A stretch of 14,137 bases of DNA from the NCBI GenBank assembly GCA_035540935.1, contig DATLFS010000091.1, forward strand, positions 1 to 14,137. Direction: 5' to 3'. The position numbers and the translations under genes are program-made. The notes beneath the pieces were generated by a model. It searched no databases. It had not been told where the DNA came from and saw nothing but the letters and a program-made list of their open reading frames with translations. Shown here piece after piece: positions 11,758-14,137 of the stretch (position 1 is the first letter of the stretch; each line of letters opens with the position of its first letter). This stretch comes from DATLFS01 sp035540935 (GTDB lineage: Bacteria > Actinomycetota > CADDZG01 > WHSQ01).

Positions 11758-13542
11758 ATGGCCACTATCTCCGCACTCGAAGACACCACCTGGGAGCTCG
11801 AGGGGCTGCTCGACGGCCGCTCGGTCGACGATCTGCTCGACGACGCGTTGCAGCGCGCCGACGCGATGACGGCGGAACGCGGGAAGCTCGCCGGATACTC
11901 CGGCGCCGACCTCGAGCGGGTCATGCGTGAGCTCGAGGCGCTCTCCGACCTCGTGGGTAGGGCGCAGTCGTATGCGCATCTCAGGTTCGCGACCGACACC
12001 GCGGACGAGGCGCGAGGCGCGCTCGTGCAGAAGGTCGGCGAACGCGCCACCGAGATCCACACGCGGCTCATCTTCTTCGACCTGGAATGGGCGGCTCTCG
12101 ACGATGAGGCCGCCGAGCGACTTCTGGCGCACGAGGGGCTCGAGTTCTGCCGGCACTATCTCAGGTCGCAGCGGCGCTATCGCGATCACCTCCTGACCGA
12201 GCCGGAGGAACGCATCCTCTCGGAGAAACGCATCACGGGCGCGTCGGCATGGGAGCGGCTGTTCGAGGAGCACACGAGCGCGATCAAGGTGCGGCTCGAC
12301 GGCGAGGAGGTGAACCTCGAAGCGGCACTCAGCCGCCTTCAGCACCCGGATAGGGAAGTCCGCCGCGAGGCCGCGGTCGCCGTGACGGAAGGTTTGCAGC
12401 CGGGACTCCGGACGCGCGCGTTCATCTTCAACACGCTTCTGCAAGACAAAGCCGTGAACGACCGGCTCCGGAGATACCCGCATTGGCTCGCGAGCCGGAA
12501 CCTAGCCAACGAGGCAACCGACGAGTCGGTGGCCGCTCTGGTCGAGGCCGTCACGTCCCGCTACGACATCCCGCAGAGGTGGTACGCGCTGAAGGCGCAG
12601 CTGCTGGGGGTCGACAGGCTCGCCGACTACGACCGCATGGCGCCGGTCACGTCGGACAATGCCGAGGTTCCGTGGGAGGACGCGACGCGCATCGTCCTCG
12701 ACGGCTACCGGTCCTTCTCGGGGGAGCTCGCCGCGCTCTGCGAACGCTTCTTCGCCGAGAGATGGATCGACGCGCCGCTGCGTCCGGGTAAGCGCAACGG
12801 CGCCTTCTGCTCCTACACCGTCCCTTCGCACCATCCGTACGTGATGCTCAACTACACGGCGCGCCGGCGCGACGTGCTCACGCTCGCGCACGAGCTGGGG
12901 CACGGCGTGCACGCCGCGCTCGCACGCCCGCGCGGGATCTTCCATCAGTCGACGCCCCTCACGCTGGCCGAAACCGCCAGCGTCTTCGGCGAGACCGTCG
13001 TCTTCGGCCGGCTGCTGGACATGGCCGACACCGCGGAGTCCCGTCTGTCGCTTCTCGCCGAACACGTCGAAGGGGCGATCGCAACGGTCTTCCGCCAGGT
13101 CGCTATGAACCGATTCGAGGACGCCGTCCACAACGAGCGGCGGACGGCCGGCGAGCTGCCGGTCGAGCGGTTCAACGAGCTGTGGGACGAGACGCAGTCG
13201 CGCATGCTGGGCGATCCGGTCGAGATCACGCCCGGATACCGCACGTGGTGGTCTTACATCCCCCACTTCATCGGGACGCCCGGCTACGTCTACGCCTATG
13301 CCTACGGACAGCTGCTCGCGCTCAGCGTCTATCGCCGCTACGAGGAACGAGGCGAGTCGTTCGTCCCGCGCTACCTCGAGATGCTCTCGGCCGGAGGCTC
13401 GATGCCCCCGGAGCAGCTCGGCAAGGTGGTCGACTGCGACCTGACCGACCCCGGCTTCTGGAGCGGCGGCATCGCGATCATCGAGGAGCAGCTGAAGGGG
13501 GCGGAGGAGGCCGCGGACGCGGCGAACCTCACGCCTCGCTGA
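11758..13542 (+). CDS. pepF: M3-family oligoendopeptidase F (zinc metallopeptidase)
   Basis: A 594-residue M3B oligoendopeptidase, a cytosolic zinc enzyme that cuts peptides of roughly 7-20 residues. The zinc site is intact: H378-E379-x-x-H382 in LAHELGHGVHA and the third ligand E405 in LTLAETASVFGE. The N-terminal half is the helical PepF lid domain (about 1-200; WELEGLLDG, RELEALSDLVGRAQSYAHL). Residues 348-366 (GAFCSYTVPSHHPYVMLNY) and the C-terminal YIPHFIGTPGYVYAYAYGQ at 500-518, with H503 and Y510/Y512 for substrate and transition-state binding, are typical. Length is normal for PepF (about 590-610). ATG at 11758 is supported by a leaderless-type TAGGCT box. No signal peptide. Its 3' end overlaps the convergent LigD-type gene by 14 bases. 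Confidence 0.96.
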   Translation: MATISALEDTTWELEGLLDGRSVDDLLDDALQRADAMTAERGKLAGYSGADLERVMRELEALSDLVGRAQSYAHLRFATDTADEARGALVQKVGERATEIHTRLIFFDLEWAALDDEAAERLLAHEGLEFCRHYLRSQRRYRDHLLTEPEERILSEKRITGASAWERLFEEHTSAIKVRLDGEEVNLEAALSRLQHPDREVRREAAVAVTEGLQPGLRTRAFIFNTLLQDKAVNDRLRRYPHWLASRNLANEATDESVAALVEAVTSRYDIPQRWYALKAQLLGVDRLADYDRMAPVTSDNAEVPWEDATRIVLDGYRSFSGELAALCERFFAERWIDAPLRPGKRNGAFCSYTVPSHHPYVMLNYTARRRDVLTLAHELGHGVHAALARPRGIFHQSTPLTLAETASVFGETVVFGRLLDMADTAESRLSLLAEHVEGAIATVFRQVAMNRFEDAVHNERRTAGELPVERFNELWDETQSRMLGDPVEITPGYRTWWSYIPHFIGTPGYVYAYAYGQLLALSVYRRYEERGESFVPRYLEMLSAGGSMPPEQLGKVVDCDLTDPGFWSGGIAIIEEQLKGAEEAADAANLTPR

Positions 13543-14137
13543 TCAGCTCGTCCAGGGCGCGCCGTGCCCGGGCCGCCGACCGGGCGCGGCGGCGCCACCC
13601 TTTCCAAGCGTTCGACCCCTCCGCGTGCTCGAGCGCGTTCTCGATCGTGTAGCGGTCGGGCCGCAACGACGCGTCCTCCACCTCGCTCCATGAGATCGGC
13701 ATCGCCACCGGCGCCCGCGGACGGGCGCGCAGCGAGAACGGAGCGACCGCCGTCTGGCCGTAGGCGTTCCGCATCCAGTCGACGAGGATGCGGCCGCGAC
13801 GCTTCTCCTTGCGGTGCTCGATCGTGAGCGAGTCGGGGTACCGTGCCGCCAGCAGGCGCGCCGCGTCCCGGGCGAACGGCCGCACCTCGTCGAACCCGCA
13901 CGACCGGTCGAGCGGCGCGACCACATGGAGGCCCTTCGACCCGCTCGTCTTCACGAACGGCACGAGCCCGATCTCCTCGAGGAGGTCCTTCGTGCGGAAC
14001 GCGGCCGTCCGCACGGCGGTGAAGTCGTCCTGCGACGGATCGAGGTCGAAGATCACCTGATCGGGGTGGTCGATGCGATCCACGCGGCTGAGCCCCACGT
14101 GTAGCGTCAGCGCCGCCTGGTTCGCGAGGTACACGAG
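13529..14137 (-). CDS. ligD: LigD-type primase-polymerase domain, C-terminal part (5' end beyond window)
   Basis: 202 codons of a protein that continues past the right edge. It matches the archaeo-eukaryotic primase (AEP) polymerase domain of LigD, which fills gaps and adds nucleotides or ribonucleotides in non-homologous end joining. Motifs, counted from the first visible codon: LVYLANQAALTLHVGLSRVD (1-20), the two metal Asp D31 and D33 in FDLDPS, VKTSGSKGLHVVAPL (62-76) with H71, and the third Asp D120 in RILVDWMRNAYGQTAVAPFSLRARP. The D33-D120 gap (87) agrees with the known Pseudomonas LigD polymerase. After about residue 160 an Arg/Ala-rich tail (WKGWRRRARSAARARRALDEL) ends the protein, so the polymerase domain is C-terminal. 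It may be a stand-alone polymerase or part of a ligase-polymerase fusion; the ORF start at 14134 is not the true start. It overlaps pepF by 14 bases. Confidence 0.92.
   Translation of the reverse strand, partial: LVYLANQAALTLHVGLSRVDRIDHPDQVIFDLDPSQDDFTAVRTAAFRTKDLLEEIGLVPFVKTSGSKGLHVVAPLDRSCGFDEVRPFARDAARLLAARYPDSLTIEHRKEKRRGRILVDWMRNAYGQTAVAPFSLRARPRAPVAMPISWSEVEDASLRPDRYTIENALEHAEGSNAWKGWRRRARSAARARRALDELISEA

Overview
The window is GC-rich, densely coded chromosomal DNA that reads like a free-living actinobacterium or a close high-GC relative. The reasons are its GTG and TTG starts, strong GC bias at third codon positions, -10 boxes of the TAnnnT type, and its gene content: SpoIIE phosphatase, SseB-fold protein, M29 and M3 peptidases, LigD-type polymerase and an HBHA/lipid-droplet-like helical protein. 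I cannot name the genus. I see no mobile element, prophage, CRISPR array, rRNA or tRNA. Sixteen protein genes are supported; the first and last are cut by the window edges.

Left part (3-4504, all +): the end of an M28 metallopeptidase; a membrane-anchored LysM protein; archease; a helical protein with two 48-residue repeats; RtcB RNA ligase; and a DUF488 protein overlapping the rtcB stop. Archease is the guanylylation cofactor of RtcB, so this block looks like an RNA-repair operon with a repeat protein between the two partners. A perfect 15-bp inverted repeat covers the rtcB ribosome-binding site and both candidate GTG starts, which suggests translational control.

Middle part (4461-9313): an SseB-family protein (-) and a large PAS-GAF-PAS-PP2C (RsbU-type) phosphatase (+) diverge from one promoter region. 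Next come formamidopyrimidine-DNA glycosylase MutM (-) and a CsaA-like tRNA-binding-fold protein (+), diverging from a 48-bp gap, and then two small uncharacterised genes on opposite strands.

Right part (9310-14137): an M29 aminopeptidase (-) and a polytopic membrane protein (+) diverge. They are followed by an M3 oligoendopeptidase F (+), and the window ends in the C-terminus of a LigD-type primase-polymerase (-).

Two patterns run through the window. First, five genes have a TAnnnT box ending exactly 6 nt (ATG starts) or 7 nt (GTG starts) before the start codon and no good Shine-Dalgarno, the signature of leaderless transcripts; four other genes have strong GGAGG-type sites instead. Second, all five convergent gene pairs touch, nearly touch or overlap, leaving no space for intrinsic terminators. 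No gap exceeds 300 bases; the longest (8951-9088) is described below.
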